The notes below the pieces were generated by a model, which made no database searches, was not told where the DNA came from, and saw nothing but the letters and a program-made list of their open reading frames with translations. The translations under genes were made by a program, and so were the position numbers. DNA of 64,000 bases from Flammeovirgaceae bacterium (lineage in GTDB: Bacteria > Bacteroidota > Bacteroidia > Cytophagales > Cyclobacteriaceae). Numbering within the stretch: position 1 is the first letter of the stretch; every line of letters begins with the position of its first letter. Of this stretch, positions 53,058 to 62,074 are shown one piece after another. The DNA is taken from contig JAJTHV010000088.1 in NCBI GenBank assembly GCA_021300095.1, positions 1 through 64,000 on the forward strand, written 5' to 3'.

Positions 53058-54362
53058 ATGAAGTATTCCAAGTCATTTTTATTCTTAGTTGCGCTGTCAT
53101 TTTTAGTTTCCTCATGCTTTTTAAGAAAGGGAGGTAAGCCCACAGCCCAGAACCCTGGTCAGGTAAGTACTGCCACCGGTCTGCAGTACACCCGCGATAA
53201 GGCCGAGGGTTTTGAGGTACAACCTTACAACGAACAACCCGATGCACCCAATATGGTGTTCATTGAGGGTGGTCGTGCCGTTTTAGGTTCTTTCGAAGAA
53301 GACATGATGTCGTATCGGGATAACGTAGAAAGAACCGTTTCGGTAGCCTCTTTCTACATGGACGAGACAGAGATCGCAAACATTCACTGGTTGGAGTACC
53401 TATATTATCTTACTACGGATTCTACGAAAGTAGATGGCGGAAAGGCATATACTGCTGCTTTGCCTGACACAACTGTATGGAGATCAAAGTTGGCCTTCAA
53501 CGATCCTTATGTTGACTATTATTTAAGATATGCAGGTTTCCGTTATTTCCCAGTGGTGGGTGTTAAGTGGAAACAAGCCAATGCTTACGCAGTATGGCGT
53601 ACGGCACGTGTCAATGCTGACCTAGCTGAAAAAGCAGGAGAAGCAGTTCCTGAGCAATTAACTGGTGCTGGTCGTGTGCCAATCGAATCAGGCTATAGCA
53701 TTCCTGCTTACCGTCTCCCTACTGAAGCTGAGTGGGAATATGCCGCTCAGGCTTTGATCGGAACACAGTGGTTAGAAGAAATGCAAACTCACCAACGCCT
53801 CTATCCTTGGGATGGCCACGCGTTACGTAATCCTTACGGAAAACAAATGGGTTATTTCTTAGCTAACTTCAAGAGAGGTAGAGGTGACTATGGCGGTATT
53901 GCCGGAAGATTGAATGACGGTGCTTTGATTACGTCTTATATCTATGAGTACCCTCCCAATGATTACGGCTTGTACAATATGGCCGGTAACGTGAGCGAGT
54001 GGGTAATGGATGTTTATCGTCCGCTTTCTCATCAGGATTTCGATGATTTGAACCCTATCCGTAGAGATGATTTCATCGATAGCCATGGCGATTACAGAAA
54101 CCGCTATTCAAAAACACCGAAGGATTCTACCATTACATTGCCTGATGGAACTTCAAAAACCATCAAGACTTTCGAATACACTAAAAATCCTTCAGGCTTT
54201 ATCTCTTTAGTATCTGATAAAGTACGCGTTTACAAAGGAGGTTCTTGGAAAGATGTTGCTTACTGGATGTCTCCTGGAACAAGACGCTTCCTGGATGAAG
54301 ACTCTGCTACTGCAACCATCGGTTTCCGTTGCGCAATGATCCGTGCCGGATCTAATTACTAA
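53058..54362 (+). CDS. gldJ: Gliding/T9SS lipoprotein GldJ
   Basis: I start at the ATG at 53058 (MKYSKSFLFLVALSFLVSSC), a lipoprotein signal with lipobox VSSC. The 434-residue protein has a formylglycine-generating-enzyme-like (SUMF1) fold: MVFIEGG, FYMDETEIAN, RLPTEAEWEYAAQ, YNMAGNVSEWV, KGGSWKD and IGFRCAM. GldJ is needed to stabilise the gliding motor and type IX secretion in the outer membrane; the catalytic cysteines of true FGEs are not expected. The sequence fits GldJ better than GldK by its ALPDTTVWRSKLAFNDP region. A strong terminator follows. Confidence 0.85.
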   Translation: MKYSKSFLFLVALSFLVSSCFLRKGGKPTAQNPGQVSTATGLQYTRDKAEGFEVQPYNEQPDAPNMVFIEGGRAVLGSFEEDMMSYRDNVERTVSVASFYMDETEIANIHWLEYLYYLTTDSTKVDGGKAYTAALPDTTVWRSKLAFNDPYVDYYLRYAGFRYFPVVGVKWKQANAYAVWRTARVNADLAEKAGEAVPEQLTGAGRVPIESGYSIPAYRLPTEAEWEYAAQALIGTQWLEEMQTHQRLYPWDGHALRNPYGKQMGYFLANFKRGRGDYGGIAGRLNDGALITSYIYEYPPNDYGLYNMAGNVSEWVMDVYRPLSHQDFDDLNPIRRDDFIDSHGDYRNRYSKTPKDSTITLPDGTSKTIKTFEYTKNPSGFISLVSDKVRVYKGGSWKDVAYWMSPGTRRFLDEDSATATIGFRCAMIRAGSNY

Positions 54363-54385
54363 GAGTCATTCGTTTAACGATATTG

Positions 54386-54411
54386 AAAAAGCCCTCGAAA
54401 GAGGGCTTTTT
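54386..54411. terminator. Bidirectional intrinsic terminator
   Basis: AAAAAGCCCTC and GAGGGCTTTTT form an 11-base-pair stem with a GAAA loop and T-rich flank on both strands, between the convergent gldJ and comF genes. Confidence 0.9.
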
Positions 54412-55118
54412 TATTGTGCTTCTGCAATACAAGCGATGCTTAACTCAGTACAACCGCTCTTTATTAAGTGATTGCCACACGCTTCAATAGTGGCTCCGGT
54501 GGTAATGACATCGTCTACCAGTAAAATGCGTTTACCAACAATCTTGTCGGTATGATGCAGGGTAAAGACACTTTCTACATTTTCCCATCGCTGTAGCTTT
54601 GTTTTTTTGGTTTGTGTAGCCGTGGAAATGGTGCGCAGTGAAATATCATCGTCAAAAGGAATATTCAACTCTGAACTGAGGCCTTCTGCAAACTTGGCAC
54701 TTTGGTTGTATCCACGTTTTCTTCTGCGCGATGGATGCAGTGGCACTGGAATGATCAGATCAAAAGCGTTCTCATGCCCGGCCTTCTTTAGATCATACGC
54801 ATAGGCCTTGCCTAGTTTGATCCCAACTTCCGGATGATTATTGTATTTTAATTGGTGGAGCAAGTGTTGCACCAAACCGGTTTTGCGAAACTTAAGATAT
54901 GCCCAGGCGTGAAGAATGGGTAAGCGCACGGCTAATCTGTTCTTGATGGGATTATTTTCCCATTCGTGATACAGGGTTTTAGGCAATTCTGCCAAGCAAT
55001 GCGTGCAGAGTGTATCTTCTCCTTTTACCAAACCTTCATTGCATCCCAAACAAAAATTGGGATAAAATAGTGAGACAAAATCTCTCCCTACTTCGAGCAA
55101 GTGATTTTTGATTGGCAT
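54411..55118 (-). CDS. comF: ComF family phosphoribosyltransferase-like protein
   Basis: I prefer the ATG at 55118 (MPIKNHLLEV), 13 bases after the upstream stop; a GTG at 55139 is also open. The roughly 235 residues have an N-terminal zinc-ribbon (CLGCNEG and CTHC) and a PRTase-like core with LVDDVITTGAT and PVPLHPSRRRKRGYNQ. ComF takes part in DNA uptake in other bacteria; in Bacteroidota the role is unclear. Confidence 0.9.
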   Translation of the reverse strand: MPIKNHLLEVGRDFVSLFYPNFCLGCNEGLVKGEDTLCTHCLAELPKTLYHEWENNPIKNRLAVRLPILHAWAYLKFRKTGLVQHLLHQLKYNNHPEVGIKLGKAYAYDLKKAGHENAFDLIIPVPLHPSRRRKRGYNQSAKFAEGLSSELNIPFDDDISLRTISTATQTKKTKLQRWENVESVFTLHHTDKIVGKRILLVDDVITTGATIEACGNHLIKSGCTELSIACIAEAQ

Positions 55119-55131
55119 TGGGCACTTTAAA

Positions 55132-55686
55132 TTACTCACATGGGATTAAATCTTCTTCTCGTCCATAGAGCCAGCATTCTTTATAAATGGAACAATAGCA
55201 TATTTCATAACTGAATTTTGGGTAGAAGTCCTTTAGCGCCTTTTGCAACTTATTATACTCCGCCTGATCTTTAACATAAATATGAAATACTTCTACTTTT
55301 TCTCCCGGAGCCAATACCATTTTCTCCAACGATGAATAATATAAACTGATGCTATCGGGGTTTACGAATTTGGACAGCAGATGGTAAGGCGTTTCTACCG
55401 GTTCGTTGTTCCACCTCATTTTGGCCGATTGAATGATAGCTGGCCCCACTCCTTTGTTGACAACACGAAGAATAAATCCATCTGTGCTTGTTTGTACATA
55501 TTGCCGCTCAATGTGTGGCCAAACCGAGGCATGTTGTTGCCCTTGCATAATCCGGGCTTGATAGATATAGACAAACAAAGTGGCTACGCTTACAAATACC
55601 GCAGATAGGGCTATAATCATTTCAGGTTTTAAGCTGAAAGATTTCTTAGGTTGCGGAGTAAGATTTTCTTCTCTTTCGTTTTCCAT
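55132..55686 (-). CDS. Membrane-anchored hypothetical protein
   Basis: The 184 residues have a charged N-terminus, one transmembrane helix (about 24-44) and a beta-rich extracytoplasmic domain with an aromatic-rich strand (GFILRVVNKGVGPAIIQSAK). Four cysteines near the C-terminus (YEICYCSIYKECW and IPCE) could form disulphides. Function unknown. It sits between comF and an S9 peptidase on the same strand. Confidence 0.6.
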   Translation of the reverse strand: MENEREENLTPQPKKSFSLKPEMIIALSAVFVSVATLFVYIYQARIMQGQQHASVWPHIERQYVQTSTDGFILRVVNKGVGPAIIQSAKMRWNNEPVETPYHLLSKFVNPDSISLYYSSLEKMVLAPGEKVEVFHIYVKDQAEYNKLQKALKDFYPKFSYEICYCSIYKECWLYGREEDLIPCE

Positions 55687-55710
55687 GGCTTCTCAAAAAC
55701 AACTCATCAA

Positions 55711-57876
55711 TTATTTTTCAGGATGCTTGGCATAGCGTTCAAAAAACTCAATCACCCGAAGCATGTGATCCATCATACGACCCGGATTTCCGCTGCGCGT
55801 TAACTCGTGTCCTTCTTTTGGATAGCGAATGTATTCTACCGGCTTGTTCAATATCTTCAAACTTTTATACAACATCTCTGATTGAATTACACCGGTGCGT
55901 AAATCGACATCGCCATGAATGATTAATAGAGGAGTCTGGATTTTGTCAACGTAAGTTAGTGGCGACTCGGAATCAAGAAGCGCTTTTGTTTCTTTTTGCC
56001 ATGGATAACCGCCAAAATGATCGGGCACCAATCGCCAGGCGTTTCCTTCGCCCATAAACGTAGTGAGGTCGTACACACCACGCTGCGCATTGGCCGCTTT
56101 AAAGCGGTGATCGTGACCCACAATCCAAGCCACCATGTAGCCGGCATAACTTCCACCTTCCACAAAAAGATTTTCTTTGTCGATCCACGCGTGTTGTTTC
56201 ATCGCTTCATCCAACGAGGCAAGAATATCTCCTGCAGGGCTTTTTCCCCAATCTTTGAAATTTCCTTTCTTGAATTTATCTCCATAGCCACCGCTACCGC
56301 GAGGGTTACAATACACTACGCCATAGCCCCAGCTATTTTCTAATTGATATTCATGCCACATTGAAAATATACCCGGACCCCACATCGCTGATGGCCCACC
56401 GTGAATATTCAAAATGGTAGGATACTTTAACCCTTCTTTTTTGTTGATAGGTTCCATTACCCAATATTGAATTTTGGTGCCATCGGGTCGTGTGTACCAA
56501 TATTCGTTAGGCGTAATAATGTTTTTATTCTTTAGCCAACTTTCGTTGAATTGGGTAAGTAGTTTGTGTGGTTTACCGGATTCCTTCAGATTAAATGAAT
56601 AAAGCTCCCATGGATTTTTTGTTTCTGTAAGTGCATACACCACCTTATCACCACCCAGATCATAATCATTTACACCGTTATCGTTGCCGAATAGTTTGGT
56701 TTCTTTTCCTCCGGTCGCTGCAATCGAATAGAGCGGAATGTCGCCTTCCGTTTGAGCGGTGAAAAAAATAGTTTTGCTGTCGGCAGACCAGTTGCCCTGA
56801 CCGGCATCGCGATCAAAAGTTGCAGTCAGTGAAAGCGGGCTACCTCCGGTGGCATTAACAACCGCTAATTGTGTTTGAGGCGCATGTCGGTTCGAAACCG
56901 TTTCTGCAGAGAATAAAATCTTTTTTCCGTCCGGTGAAAATTGAGCATTCGATAAGCTATAGCCACTCCATGTCAAAAACTCTTTGGCCGTTTTTCCGGC
57001 AACGTCAATCATCCAAAGATCAGTATCCTGTTCATCATCGGGGGCTATTTTATATACTTTTGAATGACACACGATTTGTTTTCCATCGGGGCTCCACTCG
57101 CCACCTTCAAAATCCTGATACCCGCTCGTGAGTTGAATGACTTTCTCATCCGCGCCAAGCGACTTGACAAACAAATGACTGAACTCTTCTTCCGGCTGCA
57201 GGTTTAATTCACCTTGTAATTGCTGACGTGTGAGTACGCGCGGATTTCCATCAACAGCATTCTTCGAAAGCCACGCGCGCATTTCTTCTAAACTGCCATC
57301 CGGACTGTTCTTGACATTTTTCTTTTCATCGGCTTTGAGTTTTTTCCAATTCGGTTCGTCACCTAGTTTTCGTGCGGGCCGTTCGTAATCCCAAGTAAGT
57401 GAACCTTCAATTGCATAGAATGGAATAGATGATGCGAATAGAATTTTCTTTCCATCGGGGCTCCAGCGCGGACGAGTGGCTCCAAATTCTGCTTTGGTGA
57501 TTACAGAAGCTTCGCCACCTTGCATCGGCAACAACCATATTTGTGATTTGTCACCATCGGTCCTCACAAACGCAATGGTTTTGCCATCAGGACTCCACTG
57601 CGGTTGACCATCGTTTTTATCGCCAAACGTAAGTTGACGTGGCTCTTCATTGCCGACTAAATCCAATAGATACAAATGGCGCGTGTAGTAATATTCATTT
57701 TCGTTTTTCACCGCCTTGCGAATAACTACGGTAACCGCTTTGGAACCATCCGGAGAAATTTGAATTTGATTGGTGGTAACAATCTTCATTAAATCGGAAG
57801 CCACCACAGGCGTTTTAGTCTGTGCCGATGCATTGACGACAATGAAAAGCAGTAGTAGAAATTTTAATTTTTGCAT
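55711..57876 (-). CDS. Secreted S9-family dipeptidyl/acyl peptidase
   Basis: A signal peptide (to about residue 18) precedes a beta-propeller with many PDGK-type repeats (residues 30-430) and an alpha/beta hydrolase domain. The serine is in GGSYAGYM, the aspartate in HGDVDLRTG and the histidine in EGHELTR. The 721 residues fit prolyl-oligopeptidase/acylaminoacyl-peptidase-like enzymes secreted by many Bacteroidota. It should cut short peptides after proline or release acyl amino acids. Confidence 0.93.
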   Translation of the reverse strand: MQKLKFLLLLFIVVNASAQTKTPVVASDLMKIVTTNQIQISPDGSKAVTVVIRKAVKNENEYYYTRHLYLLDLVGNEEPRQLTFGDKNDGQPQWSPDGKTIAFVRTDGDKSQIWLLPMQGGEASVITKAEFGATRPRWSPDGKKILFASSIPFYAIEGSLTWDYERPARKLGDEPNWKKLKADEKKNVKNSPDGSLEEMRAWLSKNAVDGNPRVLTRQQLQGELNLQPEEEFSHLFVKSLGADEKVIQLTSGYQDFEGGEWSPDGKQIVCHSKVYKIAPDDEQDTDLWMIDVAGKTAKEFLTWSGYSLSNAQFSPDGKKILFSAETVSNRHAPQTQLAVVNATGGSPLSLTATFDRDAGQGNWSADSKTIFFTAQTEGDIPLYSIAATGGKETKLFGNDNGVNDYDLGGDKVVYALTETKNPWELYSFNLKESGKPHKLLTQFNESWLKNKNIITPNEYWYTRPDGTKIQYWVMEPINKKEGLKYPTILNIHGGPSAMWGPGIFSMWHEYQLENSWGYGVVYCNPRGSGGYGDKFKKGNFKDWGKSPAGDILASLDEAMKQHAWIDKENLFVEGGSYAGYMVAWIVGHDHRFKAANAQRGVYDLTTFMGEGNAWRLVPDHFGGYPWQKETKALLDSESPLTYVDKIQTPLLIIHGDVDLRTGVIQSEMLYKSLKILNKPVEYIRYPKEGHELTRSGNPGRMMDHMLRVIEFFERYAKHPEK

Positions 57877-57907
57877 GTATTCAGTGAATTAAGTGAGTGA
57901 AGCAAAT

Positions 57908-59347
57908 TTATTTGTTGTCAGTAGGAATAGGTGGAGGCCCTTCGGGAATATACGGTTTATAAACAAAGGTGCCTTTGCGCTTTTCAAATTCGGCACGAAT
58001 GTCCTTACGCAACTGCTCGTTTTCAAAAAGATCTACCATGGTCATCGCCAATGATTTGGAAGCAAGGATAAGGCCTTTGTGCCCGATGCTCATGCCACCG
58101 CAGGCTACTACACTCCATCCGTGCCAGGCTGTATTTTTTGGAGCGGTAGTTGCGACTAGCGTGATCTCCGGTACAAGCCAGCTTACATCGCCCACATCGG
58201 TAGAACCTCCCACCGGATGTTCAAGCGTTTCTCGGAGCGGGTAAATTTTTCCATCCAACTCAGCTATTTTTCCACCTTGCTCTTGTTGAATTTTTTGTGC
58301 GAATGCTTGCTCTTCGGGTGTGTAAGTGATCGGGCCGAGAATTTCTAAATTCTTTTGTAAGACACCGGCCCCTGTGCGATTGACCAGAATTTCATAGTCG
58401 CCTGCTTGCACCGTTACTTTCGCCTCTACTCCGGCAATCATCCCTGCACCTTGGGCAATTTCTTTGACGCGCGTGAAAACCTCATCTACACCGGTTCGCT
58501 GACTATCACGCACCCACATCCAAACTTTGGCATACTCGGGCACCACATTGGGAACATCGCCACCCGCTTTGATCGCATAATGCATGCGCACACTTGGCCG
58601 CACGTGTTCTCGCAATAAATTCACGCCAAATGTAAATGCTTCGAGGGCATCTACCGCACTGCGACCATTCCATGGGTCGGCAGCCGCATGCGCTGCTTTG
58701 CCCTTAAACTCAACTACAAAATCTACCATGGCTTGAGAGCTTTGTGTGCTGGCGCCAATTTCAACATCCGGATGCCAATCCAGGCAAACATCCAAATCGT
58801 TGAAGAGACCTTCGCGAGCCATATATACTTTTCCGCCTACCGACTCTTCGGCCGGGGTTCCATAAAACCGAATAGTGCCTTTTAATTTTCCTTGTGCGAT
58901 CAAATCCTTAATAGCGATGGCAGCACCTAAACTACTGGCACCAAACAGATTATGACCACAACCATGTCCGGCAGCACCTTTTTCTAAAGATTCTTTGGTA
59001 GGACTCGCTTTTTGCGAAATACCAGGCAGGGCATCGTATTCGCCCATAATGCCAATGATCGGTTTGCCGGAGCCGTATTCGGCAATAAAAGCAGTGGGTA
59101 AACCGGCAACACCCCTTGTCACACGGAACCCTTGGGCTTGGGCATAGTCAGCCAATTCTTTGGAGGATTTATGTTCGCGCAAAGCAGTTTCGGCATAGGC
59201 CCAGATTTTATCACTGATGGCGATCAGGTCGGCCTGATGTTTTTCTACGGATTGAATGACAGCTGATTTATTGGGATTTAGTTTTTTAGTCTGCGCCTGT
59301 GTTGAAATGGTGGCGATAATCAAAAGAAGAATGAGGGCGAGGCGCAT
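57908..59347 (-). CDS. Secreted M20 amidohydrolase (AbgB-like)
   Basis: I start at the ATG at 59347, which begins a signal peptide (MRLALILLLIIATISTQAQ); the longer upstream frame has none. The 479 residues have M20 metal-site motifs GEYDALPG, AGHGCGHNLFGA and TPAEESVGGK. The closest fit is p-aminobenzoyl-glutamate hydrolase subunit B or related amidases. It lies between the S9 peptidase and a divergent lipoprotein; a different M20D enzyme is at 25431-26738. Confidence 0.9.
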   Translation of the reverse strand: MRLALILLLIIATISTQAQTKKLNPNKSAVIQSVEKHQADLIAISDKIWAYAETALREHKSSKELADYAQAQGFRVTRGVAGLPTAFIAEYGSGKPIIGIMGEYDALPGISQKASPTKESLEKGAAGHGCGHNLFGASSLGAAIAIKDLIAQGKLKGTIRFYGTPAEESVGGKVYMAREGLFNDLDVCLDWHPDVEIGASTQSSQAMVDFVVEFKGKAAHAAADPWNGRSAVDALEAFTFGVNLLREHVRPSVRMHYAIKAGGDVPNVVPEYAKVWMWVRDSQRTGVDEVFTRVKEIAQGAGMIAGVEAKVTVQAGDYEILVNRTGAGVLQKNLEILGPITYTPEEQAFAQKIQQEQGGKIAELDGKIYPLRETLEHPVGGSTDVGDVSWLVPEITLVATTAPKNTAWHGWSVVACGGMSIGHKGLILASKSLAMTMVDLFENEQLRKDIRAEFEKRKGTFVYKPYIPEGPPPIPTDNK

Positions 59348-59460
59348 AGATGTTGGTTTAGGAAGGGAAGATATTAAAAATAATGTGAGCTTGAATAATA
59401 GGAGCAAGTCCATTTCACAACCTTTTTGACAAACGGTGTGTCCAAGAGAAAACAAGAACT

Positions 59461-59820
59461 ATGAAGAAACTATTGGTATTGACACTACTCATCTTTTCGG
59501 CCTGCTCTAAGGAAGTTGTTAAAACTTCGAATTGCGCTGTAGAAGCAACTGTTCGTAACCTGACCGGATTAGATGGTTGTGGTTTTGTTTTTGAGCTGAA
59601 TGATGGTACCCGATTGGAGCCGCAAATTCTGATGTATTGTGGTGCGATGCCATTATCGTCTGAGGTACCAAACGATCCGCTCTATAACTTTCAATTTGTG
59701 GATGGAAAGCGGGTCAAGATAAGCTATGAACAAGTCGAGGGAGCAAGTATTTGTATGGTTGGGCCCATGGTAAAAATTACATGCCTCACAGAAATGTCAG
59801 CACAAGAAACAAATTACTGA
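59461..59820 (+). CDS. Small lipoprotein
   Basis: The 119 residues start with a lipoprotein signal (lipobox FSAC at about residue 15). The mature part is a small beta-rich domain with several cysteines (CAVEA, DGCGFVFEL, MYCG, SICMVG, KITC). Conserved cysteines suggest disulphides. I recognise no family. It is a lone plus-strand gene converging with the GH3 gene. Confidence 0.7.
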   Translation: MKKLLVLTLLIFSACSKEVVKTSNCAVEATVRNLTGLDGCGFVFELNDGTRLEPQILMYCGAMPLSSEVPNDPLYNFQFVDGKRVKISYEQVEGASICMVGPMVKITCLTEMSAQETNY

Positions 59821-59836
59821 CTTGCCGAAACTAATT

Positions 59837-61360
59837 TTACTTCTCGGCAATCATCGCCAGAATCTCATCAATAAATTCGCGCGTATTACTCAGGCGTGGC
59901 ACTTTATTTTGGCCGCCTAGTTTGCCTCTGCGCTTCATCCAATTATAGAATGTGCCTCTGGCAACGCTGTGAAGCTTTGGTGCCACTAGCGCAATGTCGT
60001 GCGCGCGTTTTGCATCGTAATCGGAATTGACTTTGCGTAAGGTGGTGTCCAGTATGTGTGAGAATGTAGATAAGTCGGATGGCAGAATTTTAAACTCGAT
60101 GATCCACTCATGCCCACCGCGCTTTGATTTTTCCAGATAGATAGGAGCAGCTGTGAAGTTATCAATTACGGCACCTGTTTGTTCGCAGGCAGCGGTAATG
60201 GCTGTTTCTGCATTTTCAATAATCACCTCTTCGCCAAAGGCATTTATAAAATGTTTGGTGCGACCAGAGATGCGAATTCGGTAAGGCGATTTGCTGGTGA
60301 ACTTGATCGTATCACCAATATTGTAGCGCCACAATCCGGCATTGGTCGTAATTACCATTGCATAATTTTTTCCCAGCTCCACATCCTGCAAAGCGATCGC
60401 ATCCGGATATTCTTTGTCTAATTCCTCCATGGGAATAAATTCGTAGAACACCCCATAGTCTAACATCAGTAAAAGATCTTCAGAATCTTTTTGATCCTGA
60501 ATACCAAAAAATCCTTCACTGGCATTGTAGGTTTCCCAATACTTCATGCGATCGCTTGGGATAAGCGACTTGAAAAGATTTTTGTATGGCTTGAATGCCA
60601 CGGCTCCGTGAAAGAAAACTTCCAGATTTGGCCACACATCTAAGATGGAATTTTTCTTCTCCAATTCTACGATGTGTTGCAGCAAGAGCACCGTCCACGT
60701 AGGCACACCGGCAATCTGTGTTACATCGACACGAGCCGTTTCGCGCGCCAGCTTTTCAATTTTCTCTTCCCAATTATCCATTAGTGCCACTTCCAAACTG
60801 GGTGTGCGAATAAACTCCGCCCACGGTGGTAAGTTTTGCATGATCACAGCCGATACATCGCCATAGTGCGAGGAAGAAGTAGGATCATATTCGTTCACAC
60901 GATAACTGCCGCCTACGCCTAATCCTTTGCCCGAAAAAATCTTCGTATCGGGATAATTGTTGATGAAAATCGAATATAAATCTTTGCCCCCTTTGAAGTG
61001 GCAGTCTTCCAACGCTTCTGATGTTACCGGTATAAATTTGCTGCGTGCGTTAGTAGTGCCGCTGGATTTGGCAAACCACTTTACTTCCGATGGCCACAAG
61101 ATGTTTTGTTCGCCCCGCATCAATCGTTCGATGTAAGGAAAAAGCTGCTCGTAGGTATGAACGGGGATGCGTTTTTTAAAATCTTCGTAGTTAATTAAGT
61201 CGTCAAATGCATAGCGCTGGCCGAACTCAGTGTAGCGAGCGGCCCCAATCAGCTTCTTCAATACTTCGTCTTGCACTTCATAGGGGTATTTCATGAAAAG
61301 CTCCATTTGATGGATACGCTTTTTCATGACCCAGGCAAGGATAGAGTTTAGGATTTGCAT
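59837..61360 (-). CDS. GH3-family acyl-acid amido synthetase-like enzyme
   Basis: The 507 residues match the GH3 superfamily: KSSGTTNARSKFIP (ATP-binding loop), YNASEGFFGIQD, and WRYNIGDTIKFTS with ISGRTKHFINAFGEE. Plant GH3 proteins join acyl acids to amino acids by adenylation; bacterial members are less studied. It is the only gene on this strand between the M20 gene and a membrane protein 69 bases upstream, perhaps its operon partner. Substrate is not evident. Confidence 0.92.
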   Translation of the reverse strand: MQILNSILAWVMKKRIHQMELFMKYPYEVQDEVLKKLIGAARYTEFGQRYAFDDLINYEDFKKRIPVHTYEQLFPYIERLMRGEQNILWPSEVKWFAKSSGTTNARSKFIPVTSEALEDCHFKGGKDLYSIFINNYPDTKIFSGKGLGVGGSYRVNEYDPTSSSHYGDVSAVIMQNLPPWAEFIRTPSLEVALMDNWEEKIEKLARETARVDVTQIAGVPTWTVLLLQHIVELEKKNSILDVWPNLEVFFHGAVAFKPYKNLFKSLIPSDRMKYWETYNASEGFFGIQDQKDSEDLLLMLDYGVFYEFIPMEELDKEYPDAIALQDVELGKNYAMVITTNAGLWRYNIGDTIKFTSKSPYRIRISGRTKHFINAFGEEVIIENAETAITAACEQTGAVIDNFTAAPIYLEKSKRGGHEWIIEFKILPSDLSTFSHILDTTLRKVNSDYDAKRAHDIALVAPKLHSVARGTFYNWMKRRGKLGGQNKVPRLSNTREFIDEILAMIAEK

Positions 61361-61429
61361 GCCAACGAAACCTCAAAAATAGCCTATATTAGGTAGGTGA
61401 CAAGAGGGAAGTAAGGTAATTGCAAAAAA

Positions 61430-62053
61430 TCAAGGATTTGACAGGCGGGCTTGTTTTCGGTATATCCAGATATTGCGGATGTAAACCACCAATCCCAGCG
61501 ATTGGGCGACCAATAACACGGGGTCTTTACGGAAAATAGAATAGATAACCACCAGTACAGAAGCGAATGCGCTGATCACCCAAAAGCCCAAAGGAAGTAA
61601 GGATTGTTTCGCTTTTTCAGAGAAATACCATTGATAGAGATAGCGGCAGTTTAGAAGCAATTGCCCACTTATGCCAATGACAAGCAAAATCAAGGTGCCT
61701 TCGCCCAGCGAAAAATTTAGTTTGAGTTGAATGGCTGTAAATGCAATTCCTGGAGGCACTAGGTAAAGCAATAATTGTATTGCCTTTGGAATTTTTATCC
61801 ACGCGCCTTTTAGTTGCAGGTTGCGAATGTAGATGTAAAACGAAATGCCTTGCCCCAGCAGAATAACGGCATCATGACGGATGAGTCCGTAGAGTAAAAA
61901 AAGAAAAGAGCCGCACAAACTCAATACCCAAAAAATGGTAGGTGAGAGTACGCGCCCGGCTCGTTCGGATAAAATCCACTGCACTACCGAGCGCGCCCCA
62001 AACAGACTTTGAGCGAAAAAACCCAGCGCATAAATCCAGTACGACTGATCCAT
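61430..62053 (-). CDS. Lipid-A-disaccharide-synthase N-terminal-like membrane protein, duplicated
   Basis: The 207 residues hold two tandem LAB_N/SemiSWEET-like three-helix units. The first has FFAQSLFGARSVVQWILSE and FWVLSLCGSFLF; the second repeats the pattern in QLLLNCRYLYQWYFSEKA and FWVISAFASVLVV. Fusion of two such units in one chain resembles a SWEET-type arrangement; family members are found with lipid A genes. It may transport a small lipid or sugar, but that is inference. Confidence 0.85.
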   Translation of the reverse strand: MDQSYWIYALGFFAQSLFGARSVVQWILSERAGRVLSPTIFWVLSLCGSFLFLLYGLIRHDAVILLGQGISFYIYIRNLQLKGAWIKIPKAIQLLLYLVPPGIAFTAIQLKLNFSLGEGTLILLVIGISGQLLLNCRYLYQWYFSEKAKQSLLPLGFWVISAFASVLVVIYSIFRKDPVLLVAQSLGLVVYIRNIWIYRKQARLSNP

Positions 62054-62074
62054 ATTTGCCGGAAAATGTACGCA

